Assembly (NCBI GenBank): GCA_024509875.1
Contig: JAMPIV010012263.1
Span: 20,607 to 84,606 of the forward strand
Direction: 5' to 3'
Length of the DNA stretch: 64,000 nucleotides
From: Oreohelix idahoensis
Taxonomy: Eukaryota > Mollusca > Gastropoda > Stylommatophora > Oreohelicidae
Shown one piece after another: positions 1 through 9,909 of the stretch. Positions within the stretch are counted from its first letter, which is position 1. The number at the start of each line of letters is the position of its first letter. The notes below the pieces were generated by a model. It made no database searches, had not been told where the DNA came from, and was given only the letters and a program-made list of their open reading frames with translations. The position numbers and the translations under genes were made by a program.

Positions 1-745
1 GTCTTAACAGAAGATGTCAATAAGCCAGGTCAGTGGCTTGTCATCTGTCACCACCACTCAAACATCAGAATATCACTATGGAAACTAAATGACAGCTGAC
101 AAACAGTATATTCTTTGCTATGCGTGTCAATCATGGCCCCTAACCGAAGTGCAGGAGAAGAAAATAATATCCTGTGAGATGTGATGCTTAAGAAAAGTAA
201 AAAATGTCACCAGGAGAGACAGAATGAGAAATGATAACATCAGAAAACTGTTAGAACTACAGCCTGCATAAGTTTGTAGAGATAGAAAATTAAGTGGTGT
301 GGCCATCTCATGAGAATGGAGCCAAATAAATAACCACTTCGTGTCTACAACAGCAGATCTTGTTTCAGAGCAAGGGGAAGACCAACAGGCAGGGCGTTAG
401 ACAACATCACAGAAAACCTACAACACAAGTTCACAGCAGCCCATGCGAAACACTTGGCCCAAACTTCAGCTCCCCACCATACTTCACGGCAACAGTTGAA
501 CGAAAAAGTGCAGTAAGTAACAACCAAAATGTGAATGCTAGTTTTTACTTTCATAGACCAAATTATCTGAATTACATTTTTTTTTAAACCCAGTATTTCA
601 CCCTACTCCATACAGCATTTTAAGACATCCTACATTGCACATCAAAAGTTTTTGTACTTATTCAACAAGGAGTCAAGTCTGGGGTACAGGCAGGTTTCGA
701 GCAAGCAAATGAGTTACTTATTGATGTGGTACAAATAATACTTAC
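1..745. other. Intron or flank downstream of ZC3H18 exon G
   Basis: No exon of the host gene is recognisable here on either strand. The region should be the intron that follows the exon ending at 746, because that exon finishes with a consensus donor and without a stop codon. It contains a degenerate LINE piece (listed separately) and otherwise AT-rich sequence. The C-terminal exon of the gene is expected to lie left of the window. Confidence 0.5.
195..435 (+). mobile_element. LINE reverse transcriptase 3'-end remnant
   Basis: Forward translation, interrupted by stops, gives the signature of the C-terminal part of a LINE ORF2: a W-x-GH-L-x-RME motif followed by an R-GRP segment and an LDNI motif. 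This resembles the 'WFGHVxRM ... GRPRxRW' tail common to Jockey/RTE-type elements. No reading frame stays open and no 3' tail is evident. The family cannot be fixed from so short a piece. Confidence 0.45.
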
Positions 746-902
746 CCATGGCTAGCCTCAAAGTCGAAGACTGGGGTATGGGCAGGTTCATACGTTTGGG
801 TGGTGGAGCCGGCACTGGAGATGTATCACGATCCGACAGCCGCCGCTTGTGAGGGGGAGAATCTAGAGGATTGGGCCGACTGCCTAGTGATGACTGTTGT
901 TG
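746..902 (-). CDS. ZC3H18: ZC3H18 exon G (C-terminal, KRRLSD segment)
   Basis: This is a 157-nt exon read on the minus strand, with acceptor AACATCAG before base 902 and donor GTAAGT from base 745. It is open throughout and phase 0 with the preceding exon. It encodes QQQSS near the start, then PPHKRRLSDRDTSPVPAP followed by PPKRM. In the human ZC3H18 sequence as I recall it, a SPPPAKRPNTSP-type stretch follows the conserved IKLTLL motif, and this exon occupies the same place. It ends one nucleotide into a codon, so at least one more coding exon must follow beyond the window start. Low complexity makes any single exon weak evidence; the exon order makes the assignment firm. Confidence 0.8.
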
Positions 903-1239
903 CTGATGTTAAGAAAAAGAGTAATGCGATTAGTATTTAGTAATCATCATAAGGCAGTGAAGAATTATAAGTACTAGACAAGTCTGGAATAAAAATATCA
1001 AAATTATTGAATGGCCTTTATGGCAGTGGATACATATGAAATGACTTTCTAACACCCATTTTTTATATCCTTTCCAAAGAAACCATAAGTCAATCACCGA
1101 GAAGATCATTGAACCATTAGCCAATGAGTCATATGACCCAAATATTACAAATTATAATGAAGACTTGTGATAAAAATGGAACTTGTAAACTAACAGTGTG
1201 GATATTTTGAGCAATAAGGCACACAGAGAGCTGTGTGAA
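903..1239. other. Intron segment, nothing recognised
   Basis: This AT-rich intron lies between exons G and F. I see no exon, repeat array or recognisable transposon on either strand. Confidence 0.5.
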
Positions 1240-1500
1240 AAACACAAACTAAAGGAGACAGTCTAGGAATACAGAAGGAGCTATACATGTGCTTCATAGA
1301 GTATACCAATTTGACAAGGTCAAACATGAAAGGATTATAAACATACTAGGACAAATAAATACTGATGGAAAAGATCTAAGAATAATTTTTTTGGGACATG
1401 CATTCCAGGCAAGTAGCGGCTGAAAAAGTGGAATATAAAGTGGGTAGCTTCCAATCAATAAAACAGTCAAGGAAGTGTTCCGTCACCTGATCTACTCGCT
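1240..1500 (+). mobile_element. LINE reverse transcriptase palm fragment
   Basis: Forward translation with stops gives ELYMCFIEYTKAFDKVKHE followed by a DGKDLRII motif and a Q-VAAVKVE motif. This is the CxIDYxKAFDxVxHxxL block of LINE reverse transcriptases. The same RT appears to resume at 2,736 with a VDDTLLIAE motif, equivalent to the (Y)ADDT catalytic box. The two parts are separated by other LINE material ending in a GAA-repeat tail. The piece is non-functional: there are several stops and the conserved GVRQG block is degraded. Confidence 0.65.
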
Positions 1501-1599
1501 CTTTAGTGAAAGCACCATGAGCTCAAATAAATATAAACCAGATATATCAACTGGGTAACCTGTGTGTTACCGAGGCCTGAAAGATCACTAATGTGGAAC

Positions 1600-1868
1600 T
1601 GACGACAAGAGCCCGGCAAGCTCTGGTGGAATAAGAGATGAGAAGGTTAGGACACACACTGAGGAAACCTGTTGACAGCATTACCAGGCAGTCCTTGTTC
1701 TGGTATCCATATTAGGGTAAGAGAGGTAGAGGAAAAAAACCAAAGAATACATGGAGAAGAGAACTGGAGACAGACATGGAAAGACCTTGAGCTGATGGTA
1801 CAAGACAGGAAGACCTGGCATAAGTTTGTTGAAGGCCTATGCTCCTTAGGGAGTTAAGAAGAGTGATG
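1600..1868 (+). mobile_element. 3'-end fragment of an RTE-like LINE
   Basis: Reading forward there is a damaged W-x-GHTLRKP motif, then an R-NTWRRE-like motif and a final AQDRKTWHKFVEGLCSLGS-type ending followed by a stop and a GATGAATAAATGG tail. These are the hallmarks of the extreme C-terminus of an RTE-like LINE ORF2, a family whose fragments are often annotated in molluscs. Related 3' ends occur at 12.66, 13.3, 14.4, 21.4 and 22.6 kb. Confidence 0.65.
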
Positions 1869-1871
1869 AAT

Positions 1872-2735
1872 AAATGGATATGAGTTGCAGTTAGAATGTG
1901 AACAACTTAGGCAATGTGACATGATTGAAGAACTATACCCCAGAGAAGCATGGATCCAAGTATATACTGATGGATCTGCAACCAGAGCAGTGAAGAACGG
2001 AGGCGCAGGAGTTTATGTGGTCTATCCAGACAAAGAAAACGAATCCACCTGTTCACCTACTGGAATATTCTGTTCAAACTACACTGCTGAAGTACAGGCC
2101 TTAAGCATTGCTGCAGGAATAATAAATAACACAATAAGCCAATGTCAGCAGGTTGTATTCCTTACCGATGCAATGTCAGTTCTGCAAGCCCTCAACAGTG
2201 ATAAACTGCCAGAATTAAACAAAGTCCTATACGAAGTAAATATCAAAAGAAGGGTAGTGCTACAGTGGATACCATCACACTGTGGCATACCAGGAAATGA
2301 GAGAGCAGATACGTTAGCAAAAGAGGGAGCAACACAGGAACAAAAAGAACAAACAATCACATTCCAGGAAAAGAAGACCCTTATCAAGGCCATCAGGAAA
2401 ATTGACCAACAAAGAGACAACTATCACTATCTTGATCGAGCAAAACAGGTGATCCTGTTCCGTATTAGAACAGGACATAACAGACTGTGAACAGTCACTT
2501 ATACAGACTGAGATTGGTCCCATCACCCCTATGTACGTGTGGACAGGCAGCGCAGACAGCCGAACACATCCTGCAAGACTGCCACATGCTTAGTCAATTG
2601 CGAACTGAACATTGGCCCACACAAAGCTGTTTGGGAGTCTTGAAGAACTTTCAACCACAGCAACATACATCCAGAGAACCGGACTTCTTGTGTAGACATT
2701 TCTAAACAACAGCGAACGAGAAGAAGAAGAAGAAG
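1872..2735 (+). mobile_element. Non-LTR retrotransposon 3' end with RNase H domain
   Basis: An open frame at 1,885-2,490 (201 codons) encodes an RNase H domain: VYTDGSA at the start (first catalytic Asp), NYTAEVQAL (Glu), FLTDAMS (second Asp) and WIPSHCGIPGNERADTLAK (His and final Asp). A second frame at 2,487-2,705 continues with NSHLYRLRL and a CTCG-x-AEHILQDC Cys/His motif, the usual C-terminal tail of I/Jockey-like elements that carry RNase H. The two parts are separated by a small frameshift near 2,487. The element ends in a GAA repeat at about 2,718-2,735. The RT upstream of the RNase H is missing, so this is a 5'-truncated, probably dead copy. The catalytic residues of RNase H are all present. 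Confidence 0.85.
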
Positions 2736-2840
2736 GCAATGTTGATGATACACTATTAATAGCAGAAATAAATAAAGAGCTACAGAAAAATGTTAAGTAA
2801 AAATGTGGTATCTTGGACGTACGTTAATAATCTCATGGAC
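2736..2840 (+). mobile_element. LINE RT catalytic-box fragment
   Basis: The forward frame begins NVDDTLLIAEINKELQKN, the DD-containing catalytic box of a LINE reverse transcriptase. It abuts the GAA tail at 2,735 directly. It is best read as the continuation of the RT fragment at 1,240-1,500, split by later insertion of the RNase H element. Confidence 0.55.
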
Positions 2841-3271
2841 AACTAAGCTAACTAATGAAGCTTCAGAAGAGCTAACAAAGAAATATAATCACAAAGAGAA
2901 GGAGAAAATAATTAACCTTCGCTGGATATATGATGAGGAGGAGAGGTCTTGAAAGCATCTTCATCAGGTGAAAAGATGGGGGGAGAAGAGAAACAAGGCA
3001 GAAAAGATAACTGATAGCTCAACAGTACAGTGTGGAGATAGATCAACAATATAACTGATGGGGAAGCTTGAAAACTTGAGGTTTGTGGAGGGACATGATC
3101 GCCCATGCCTCAAGGCAGACAAGGGCTTGACTGCCACCTTTCTAACAAATACTATTAGTCAAGATAATTTCACTGAGCTCCCCAAAAGAATGTGTTATTA
3201 CTCTACTACAAAATTAAATGAAATAAATTGTTTCCTTTTACTTTGCTTTGCATTTTTAAATTTGAATCTAC
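2841..3271. other. Intron segment, nothing recognised
   Basis: This is the intron between exons F and G. It is AT-rich with no array and no coding signature that I can identify. Its 5' splice site is the GTAGAT donor directly after exon F. Confidence 0.5.
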
Positions 3272-3546
3272 CTTAGGCAAAAGTGTGAGCTTGATGTTGG
3301 ACTTTTGTCCCACGACCTTCAAGGGATCTTTGGCTTTTACAGGAGCTGGAGGTGCGTTCCGACTGGCGTACTTTGACTCTGGTCTGCCTGAGGGAGGAGG
3401 GGGCAAGGGTGGTTTTGGATCACGGGGATGTGGGATGAGGTCTAGATTGATAGGTGGTTGAGGGGGTGGTCCTGGGCGCCTCTGAGACCCCTGCTGGCCA
3501 GGTACCTGTGGGCTCTTTCCTGAGGGACGATCTTTGCGGTTGTCAA
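3272..3546 (-). CDS. ZC3H18: ZC3H18 exon F (Pro-rich, IKLTLLPK motif)
   Basis: This is a 275-nt minus-strand exon with acceptor TTCTTAAACAG before 3,546 and donor GTAGAT after 3,272. The translation runs VDNRKDRPSGKSPQ, then a proline-rich stretch with PPPQPPINLDLIP and PPLPPPPSGRP, then NAPPAPVKAKDPLKVVG and finally QKSNIKLTLLPK. The IKLTLL motif matches the IKLTLLNK block I recall from vertebrate ZC3H18. It lies downstream of the SADSEHLYRDL block, exactly as in the vertebrate protein. Splice phases agree with both neighbouring exons (1 nt in, 0 out). The low-complexity region is probably disordered and nuclear. Confidence 0.88.
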
Positions 3547-4588
3547 CTGTTTAAGAAATGACGTTGTAATGATAACATAAAAACTCTGTTACAATCCCCA
3601 CCAGCCAGAACCTAAAAATTGTATGAAAGAATGTGTATTCCTCAACACCATTAGGCATGCTAACCTTGAAGTCAATGTTCTGTACACAAATGAACCAATG
3701 TAGATTACTTTCACTGCAAATGAGACGGTCCCATCTGTCTTGTGTGGGATGGTTTGGAGGAGGAACATAATTCAACAAATTACCATCGCTGTCTGTTAAG
3801 GCTAGATTTGAGATGCAGATAAAATAGTGTGGCATGTTACTAAACGCTAGCACATTTCCATTTTATGTGAGGAATTGTGTTCGCATGTAGTCAAACTACT
3901 GTTTGCACGAAGCGTTCACCAGTGGTGAGCGAAGAGTTCACCCGTGGTGAGCGACGGTCAACTAGTGACGGTTTTGTCACATGTCGTGGGGTTCAGTGTG
4001 TTAATTAATTGGCCTTCCGTTTTTGTGTTTGCGTCCGAGAGAGATGCAATTTTTCCGAGCTCCGGGATAATGAAGTGTGATATATAAATAAGCATTGTGG
4101 CATTATTGATTTTTTTCGGAGGCCGCCACGTTATGTGCAAGATGGTTCATAGACTTATCTAGAAGTTCATACCATAATTTACTACAAGTAACTTGAGATA
4201 TGAGGCAACTAATATTTTGTTTGCCTTATTGCTTCTGCCGCATTACTTTGGTTTTCGTGGATTGCCCGAACCTTTAGTACAACGGCCAGGATTGAGTGGA
4301 GATGAGAGGAGTGTATTATTATTATATTATTGCCCCTTAAAGATGCCTAACGTTTGAAATTTATTGATGGACCAGGGATAATCTACTACGCTTATCCATT
4401 GCCATGTACTTTTGATGTTTTGATGGACGTTACTGTGAAGTGACTTTATTTATTAAATGTCAACCATGTTTCCCATGGACCTGTTCACCTGCCGGCTTTT
4501 GTTATGTATACTGACCATAATGTCCTGAAAGAACACCTGCTATCATTCGCGTATCCATGCATGATCCTCTAATTTATCCCAACGTAAC
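3547..4588. other. Intron segment with a short tandem duplication
   Basis: This is intron between exons E and F. At about 3,910-3,955 a ~23-bp segment containing GTTCACC-GTGGTGAGCGA occurs twice in tandem with small differences. Nothing else is recognised. Confidence 0.45.
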
Positions 4589-4912
4589 ACTGTCATTACC
4601 ATCATAATTATCAGGATCATTGCCATTCTCATCGTTCTTTCATCAACAGCATCACTGCCATCATCATCATCATAACTATTATTATATCACCACTGTCATC
4701 ATTCTCATCTGCAACATTACCATTGTCACTGGCATCATTACCATAAAAAACATTACTATTATTATATCATCATTGCCATCATTATCATATGCCTCATCAC
4801 CATTATCACCAGCATCATTACTATAATAATGATCATTATTATTATCATCACCAATATCATCATCATCAACATTACCATCACAATTACCATAGGCATCATC
4901 ATTAACTATCAT
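4589..4912. repeat. Compound ATC/ACC trinucleotide-rich tract
   Basis: More than 300 bp consist almost entirely of degenerate CAT/ATC/ATT/ACC triplets. Apparent ORFs on both strands (His-rich, Asp-rich) follow from the triplet composition and are not genes. Confidence 0.8.
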
Positions 4913-5284
4913 GTCCTTGTCACACATGGAGACACATAAAGCAGTCACAGAATACAATTTTTTTTTAAATCCACGAAGCGGGAACAAACCAGGATGTGAC
5001 TGCCAGTATAAATAATGCCAGATTTGCCTTCAACTCTCAATAGCTCTTTCTCAGAAAAATAAAATTTGACAGCTCAACACAAACGTAAAACTTATCCTGG
5101 TCAGAAATAAGTCCAGTCACCAAGAAAATCACAATCAATCTCCAGACATTCATCAAAGGACGCTTCAGTCACATCCTGCATATCTAATGACCATACATGA
5201 TAAAAAACGCAGACCTGTGGAACAGAAACAAACAACAACCAACACAGCTGAAGGTTAGAGAGAAGGCCACATGTAGTTCCAGTA

Positions 5285-5426
5285 GGTCTGTGAAAAGACA
5301 AAGAAAGTACAGGATTACTGCCCCCTCAGGTATGTCGTAGAAGGTGACTAATATCAGGTTGTGCAAGGGATTGGAAACCTCATCAAGTCAAACAGATTGC
5401 AACAGAAACCAGCGCAGTAAGAACAT
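5285..5426 (+). repeat. R1 dispersed repeat, copy 1
   Basis: This shares with the copies at 11.56 and 15.2 kb a run of blocks: GACAAAGAAAG, CCCTCAG-TATGTCGTA, GGTTGTGC, GGATTGG-AACCTCATCA and AACATG-GACTGCTTGGTG. It runs directly into the 26-bp minisatellite, whose unit is the R1 block equivalent to GCTTTAGTGCAGGCCTCCTGC at about 15,377-15,397. No protein or RNA polymerase III box is obvious. It could be a SINE or a MITE. Confidence 0.6.
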
Positions 5427-5720
5427 GTGACTGCTTGGTGTAGGCTTCCTTCGTGACTGCTTGGTGTAGGCTTCCTTCATGACTGCTTGGTGTAGGCTTC
5501 CTTTGTGACTGCTTGGTATAGGCTTCCTTTGTGACTGCTTGGTGTAGGCTTCCTTCATGACTGCTTGGTGTAGGCTTCCTGCGTGACTGCTTGGTGTAGG
5601 TTTCCTGCGTGACTGCTTGGTGTAGGCTTCCTGCGTGACTGCTTGGTGTAGGTTTCCTGCGTGACTGCTTGGTGTAGGCTTCTTGCGTGACTGCTTGGTG
5701 TAGACTTCCTGCGTGACTGG
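5427..5720. repeat. 26-bp minisatellite, 11 units
   Basis: Eleven head-to-tail 26-bp units (5,427-5,712) plus an 8-nt partial. Each has the core GACTGCTTGGTGTAGGCTTC. Unit variants differ at a few positions (CTTC, CTTT or CTGC ends). Because 26 is not a multiple of three, three overlapping Gln/Ser-rich ORFs appear on the minus strand; they are not genes. The array sits at the 3' edge of an R1 repeat and its unit is homologous to R1. Confidence 0.95.
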
Positions 5721-5769
5721 CTGCAGTGGTGGCGCCATGCTCCACAGTGAGGCAACAGAAAATGATGAT

Positions 5770-5965
5770 GATAATTAAAGAGAAGAAACAGAGATGGACA
5801 GGAAACACCCACAGAAAACTACCAACCAGTATAATCAAATTTGCCTTTTCCTGGAACCCGCTCAGAAAGACAAAAGTGGGAAGCCAAAGACAAACTGGAA
5901 ATGAACAGCCATAGAAGAAGCTAAAGCAACTGGCTTATCATGGACAGAGTTGAAAAAAGATGGCC
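5770..5965 (+). mobile_element. LINE ORF2 C-terminal fragment
   Basis: Forward frames give RWTGNTHRKLPTSIIKFAF, then WNPLRKTKVG and, after a frameshift, EEAKATGLSWTELKK. These match the WxGHxxRK ... WNPxGKRKxGRP ... LSWxELxxxAQDR tail typical of LINE ORF2. Stops and frameshifts make it non-functional. It directly follows the 26-bp array. Confidence 0.6.
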
Positions 5966-6099
5966 TAATACTGAAAACTAAAACCAGTGACGAGCAACAG
6001 ACTGATGCTCCACATGAAACTAAAAAGAGAAGAAGAGACAGAAAGAGTAAAGACTAAGACTGATGACCACAGAACACATTCTACAATAAAATATCTACT

Positions 6100-6325
6100 C
6101 ACCAGCATTTCCCCCTTGAACCCTGTGGAGCAGGGAGCCATCACTGCAGTAGACCCCCTTGCAGGAAGCCTGTACCAAAACATTCATGTGCTCTTGCAGC
6201 AGTGATTTCTGTTATACACGAGGACGAGGTTGTCAGCCTCATGCACAACCTCATAATAGTTTCCTGTTACGACATGACTGAGTGGACAGTAGCCTTATTC
6301 TTTCTTTGTCTCCTATAAGACCCCT
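6100..6325 (-). repeat. R1 dispersed repeat, copy 2 (inverted)
   Basis: The reverse complement carries the R1 blocks: GACAAAGAAAG, CAGTCATGTCGTAAC, GAGGTTGTGCATGAGG, GACAACCTCGTCCTCG and the GGCTTCCTGCAAGG end. The family assignment is by eye against copies 1, 4 and 5. Confidence 0.5.
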
Positions 6326-6330
6326 GGCAA

Positions 6331-6449
6331 CTATACTTGGTGAATATCTACTGAACTATACTGGGTGAATATCTACTGAACTATACTGGGTGAATATCTA
6401 CTGAACTACAGTGGGTGAATATCTACTGAACTACACTGGGTGAATATCT
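6331..6449. repeat. 25-bp minisatellite, left block
   Basis: About 4.8 units of 25 bp with core GGTGAATATCTACTGAACTA. The same unit forms a second block at 8,328-8,492. The 1.88 kb between the two blocks contains LINE material, which suggests that one array was split by an insertion. Confidence 0.9.
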
Positions 6450-7655
6450 TACTTACTTAGTTGTTCCCCTTCTACCGTGAGGTGTAGAGGTTTGGAAGAG
6501 AGAGTGCCAGACTATCCTATCGGCTGTCTTCCATTGAGACCCGGATTCCAGTGGTCTGTTGAAGGTGTTGCTGAAGTTGAGTAGCATTTAGAGTCCGAGT
6601 TCTGAGGGTCTGAGTAACAAGAAGTTGAACTTGGCGGCGTGTAGTGACTCTTGGGCGGCCAGTCCGAGGCAGATCAGCCACTATGCGGAAATTTTGATAC
6701 CTGTTCTACAGTCTGCTGACAACTGACTGTGAAACATTGAGGTTCCGAACAACATCCACTTGCCGACTTCCGGTTTGCAACATGCCATGCCTATCCATCT
6801 CTGCTGTTCTGTCAAACGTTCCATGACGAAGAAAAGAAATTTTATCTGTTGCAGGGTCTTTTTATACCTGTCCATGGTGAGTAGTGTTCATCAAACCCGA
6901 GATACACGCATTTTTGTGAAAAAGAATAATGTGTGAACGTTACGGATGGGCCCCCACCTCTGTTCTTGGGATTGGCTTACTCATCACGAGTCACCAGGTC
7001 AACATGATATTGCACGTGAAAGTGGAGAAGAGCGTGCTCGATATGTCCATACAACCATTAAATTACGAAATCCACTCTTTTGTAAAATAATACATACCAT
7101 TTTAAAATATCCCCTACTTTTTGTGACAGGTATATAATGTAATGTATGTGTGAATGTACCCAATACTGTACTTTAGAAATGTGAGTCGTGAGAATGTACC
7201 CGCACTTTAGAAATGTTAACTTTTTTTTTTTTTTTTTTTTTTTACTGCTAAAAGACTTTTCCTGCCACAGAAGTGCGTAAGAAAGTGTTATTATTATTAT
7301 TTCATTTTCCACCAAGAATGTATGGACATAAGCGAGAATGTGTTTATATAATTTTTGTATTGATGATTGATGACACATTCAAAAATACAGATTAATTGTA
7401 GACGGATTGACCGCATGAGTGAGTGTCGGTATACAGAATTTATTTATTTTTATTTATTGTTTTATTTATTTTATTTTATTATTACTTTTTTCCCCCAATT
7501 ACTAGCTTGTTTGTTTCAAAAAAAAAAAAAACCTACTCATTTTTTTTATTATGCTTGCATACTGTAAATGAATGCTGTTATGGTAACTTTATAATGTTGC
7601 ATGCCTTTAAATTAATGCTTAAAGCATCATGTGGGAATGAAAGGATATAGTATGC
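6450..7655. other. Sequence between the two 25-bp blocks, mostly unrecognised
   Basis: This contains poly-T (about 7,219-7,243), a short poly-A (7,519-7,531) and AT-rich sequence. I see no gene. It may be the 3' part of one or more nested retroelements. Confidence 0.4.
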
Positions 7656-7659
7656 AAGA

Positions 7660-7756
7660 TTAAAGAGAGTGGAAGGGCAGAATGTTAGACGGGCCTGCGC
7701 GCCCAATTCTTTACCCTTCGAAAATAAAGTTCGTTCGTTCGTTCGTTCGTTCCTCC
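7660..7756 (+). mobile_element. Retroelement 3' end with GTTC-repeat tail
   Basis: The block GGCAGAATGTTAGACGGGCC followed by GCGCGCCCAATTC and AAAATAAAG ends in (TTCG/GTTC)n at about 7,730-7,755. The same end occurs in the opposite orientation at 9,584-9,655. Two independent copies sharing the tail argue for a LINE or SINE 3' terminus. Confidence 0.65.
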
Positions 7757-7789
7757 TGGCCTGGTTCCATTCTAGTCCTCGGTCCTTCA

Positions 7790-8327
7790 AAGATTGTCTA
7801 ACGTTGTCCTCCCAGCGGACTCTGGGTCATCCTGGGGGTCTGGATCCCTGGCTCTTTGTTTCCCATGCTTGTAGCTGATCTTCTCCCATTCTGCAGACAT
7901 GGCCAAACCATCTTAGTTGGGACTGTTCTACATGGGTCTGTAGGGGGTGGGATTTTAGGCCTTGATGTATCGTCTGGTTGCGGACCATGTCTCTTCTTGT
8001 TACTTCAACCACCTTCCTCAGATACCTCATTTCTGAGGTTTGGATCTGGCTTTTGTGAGTTGTAGTAACTGCCCATGACTCGCATCCATGTCAAGACTGG
8101 GACATAGGTGGAACAGTATACAGCCATCTTCGTTTTCTTAGCAACCTCTCTCTTGCTGAGGAATCCTCGATTTATGGCCTGAAAAAGTCTCCCAGCTGCT
8201 GCTTTTTGAGTGGCCAACTCTTCTTTGATGCCTCCCTTTCGGTCTATAATAGCTCTGAGGTATTTAAAGTGGTTGACCTGCTCCAGGACCTGTTCTCCCA
8301 GCTTAATCTGATGTCTTCTTTCTTCTC
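7790..8327 (-). mobile_element. LINE ORF2 C-terminal region (minus strand)
   Basis: Minus-strand frames give GFLSKREVAKKTKMAVYCST at the upstream side and MRYLRKVVEVTRRDMVRNQ with QSQLRWFGHVCRMGEDQLQA downstream. This is the typical KxKMxVYxxxxxPxLxYG ... MRxLRxVxGVTRxDRxRN ... LRWFGHVxRM series of LINE ORF2 3' regions. The parts are in two frames separated by indels, so the copy is dead. It ends abruptly at the second 25-bp minisatellite block. Confidence 0.8.
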
Positions 8328-8492
8328 GGGTGAATATCTACTGAACTATACTGGGTGAATATCTACTGAACTACAGTGGGTGAATATCTGCTGAACTACA
8401 CTGGGTGAATATCTACTGAACTACAATGGGTAAATATCTGCTGAACTACACTGGGTGAATATCTGCTGAACTAAACTGGGTGAATATCTACT
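8328..8492. repeat. 25-bp minisatellite, right block
   Basis: About 6.6 units of the same 25-bp sequence as at 6,331-6,449, in the same orientation (GGTGAATATCTACTGAACTA core). Confidence 0.9.
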
Positions 8493-8823
8493 AAGACATG
8501 TTATTTGCATCAGGAAAAGAACAGAAAGTTTGGGGTTTTTTTTAAACAGGAGGCTCATTAAAAAAAAAAATTATGTTTGTTTACTAAAAATGTGCCTTAA
8601 CTGCACATGACACACTTCAATCAACTACAGAAATGTGTCCTTCAGTTATATCAAGATGGTTTCTTGTTCAGTGTAAATTATTTCCACTTACGTGTATGAA
8701 GCAGCAATTAGTGCTCTATATTATACTGACATTCGCAGAAATGAACCGCTATAGTTTTCAATACATCACATTGCTACATTCGCTTGTCACGTAAGAAGCC
8801 CTAGTAGAAAGCACAAAACCTAC
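8493..8823. other. Intron segment, nothing recognised
   Basis: This intron lies just downstream of exon E and starts at the donor GTAGGT. It is AT-rich and no repeat or coding signature was seen. Confidence 0.5.
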
Positions 8824-9053
8824 CTCTCTTCCTCTTTGCTGCCGTTGGTGCTCGTGGATTTTTGGAAGGGCTACCCAAATCTCTGTATAAATGCTCAGAA
8901 TCTGCACTTCCAGCAGAAGAGGTGGAGGAACTGCTTGACCGTGAACTTCCAGAGCTGGATCTGGACCTCGAACGTGAAGATGTTGCTCGACCACGGCTCC
9001 TGGAGCGGGATCTACTGGAGGACGAGCGACTGCTAGCACTCTTCGGTCTCGGC
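8824..9053 (-). CDS. ZC3H18: ZC3H18 exon E (RS domain and SADSEHLYRDLGSP block)
   Basis: This is a 230-nt minus-strand exon between acceptor GTTTACAG and donor GTAGGT. The translation is RPRPKSASSRSSSSRSRSR, further SR/SS runs, then SSTSSAGSADSEHLYRDLGSP and RAPTAAKRKR. The block SADSEHLYRDLGSP aligns with the human ZC3H18 segment that I recall as AHSVDSEDMYADLASP, and it follows a Ser/Arg run there too. This is the single best diagnostic exon of the gene. ZC3H18 is a nuclear protein that links cap-binding complex and exosome cofactors; that role is family knowledge and is not visible here. Confidence 0.92.
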
Positions 9054-9229
9054 CTGTAAACAAAATCCAACTAATCTTCACCTGATGGGAGCTGGGCAGG
9101 GTAGAGCAACAGCCAATCAGCTGATCACAGGCACTAAAATACATGCAATGTTGTAATGAAGGAAAGGCAGGACACAACCAGCCAGTATAATAGATATTTC
9201 ATCTTTGTCACTCCTTATAAAGCCACCCC
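9054..9229. other. Intron start region between exons D and E
   Basis: Short intron stretch leading into an R1-like copy. Nothing recognised. Confidence 0.4.
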
Positions 9230-9410
9230 ATCATCTGACACCCTAGTCAGAAGCCTGCATCAAAGCTCATGCTCCTGCGGTACATAATGAGGTTGCTAGC
9301 CCCATGCACTACATCACTACAGCTGCCTTTTGTGACATGCATGAGTGAGCAGTACATCTATTCTTTTTATTTGCTCACAGACTCTAGGGAACTACACAGG
9401 GCTGGACAAC
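9230..9410 (-). repeat. R1 dispersed repeat, copy 3 (inverted)
   Basis: The reverse complement shows the R1 order: a CTAGAG-TCTGTGAG block, a CATGCATGTCACAAA block, a GTGCATGGGG block, CAACCTCATTATGTACC and GCATGAGCTTTGATGCAGGC. It is the most diverged of the copies seen. Confidence 0.45.
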
Positions 9411-9583
9411 AACTGGAACCCACATAGGAAACAAACAATGGGGGATGTCAAAGAGAACCTGACATAAGAACAGTTGATAAGTAAGCCAAGGTAACCATGA
9501 TCTCATGGAAAGAGAGAGCTATAGAAATTGGCTGAAGATAGAAATCATCGGCAAGCTATATCGCAGGCATACGCTTCATGAGA
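9411..9583 (+). mobile_element. Possible LINE ORF2 tail
   Basis: Forward frames hint at a WGMSKRT ... LMERES ... NWLKIEIIGKLY pattern reminiscent of the final segment of a LINE ORF2. It directly precedes the inverted retroelement end at 9,584. Evidence is weak. Confidence 0.25.
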
Positions 9584-9660
9584 AACGAACGAACTTTATT
9601 TTCAAAGGGTTTAGAATTGGGCACACAGGCCCGTCTAACATTCTGCCCATCCTTTCTCTC
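9584..9660 (-). mobile_element. Retroelement 3' end with GAAC tail (inverted)
   Basis: This is the reverse complement of the element end at 7,660-7,756. It starts with ACGAACGAAC, then TTTATTTTCAAAGGG, and contains GGCCCGTCTAACATTCTGCC. Confidence 0.65.
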
Positions 9661-9909
9661 GTCTTCCATACTGAATCCATTTATTTTTACATGTATCTTA
9701 AATATTACTTAAATAATAAAATAACAAAATAAAATACAATCAAATAAAATCCCAACATTGTAACAGTACAATAACAGTTACACAGATTTACAGAACCTCA
9801 TCATAATTAATACTAAACAGGGCAAAGTTATCTTTAAAACGAAGGAAAAGGAAGCAAGGAATTAATCAATGTCTGGAAATAAAGAAAGCAAAAAACGTAA
9901 ACTCCTGAA

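Noticed and set aside
4620..4987. His-rich and Asp-rich ORFs
   Set aside because: Translation of a degenerate CAT/ATC triplet tract on opposite strands.
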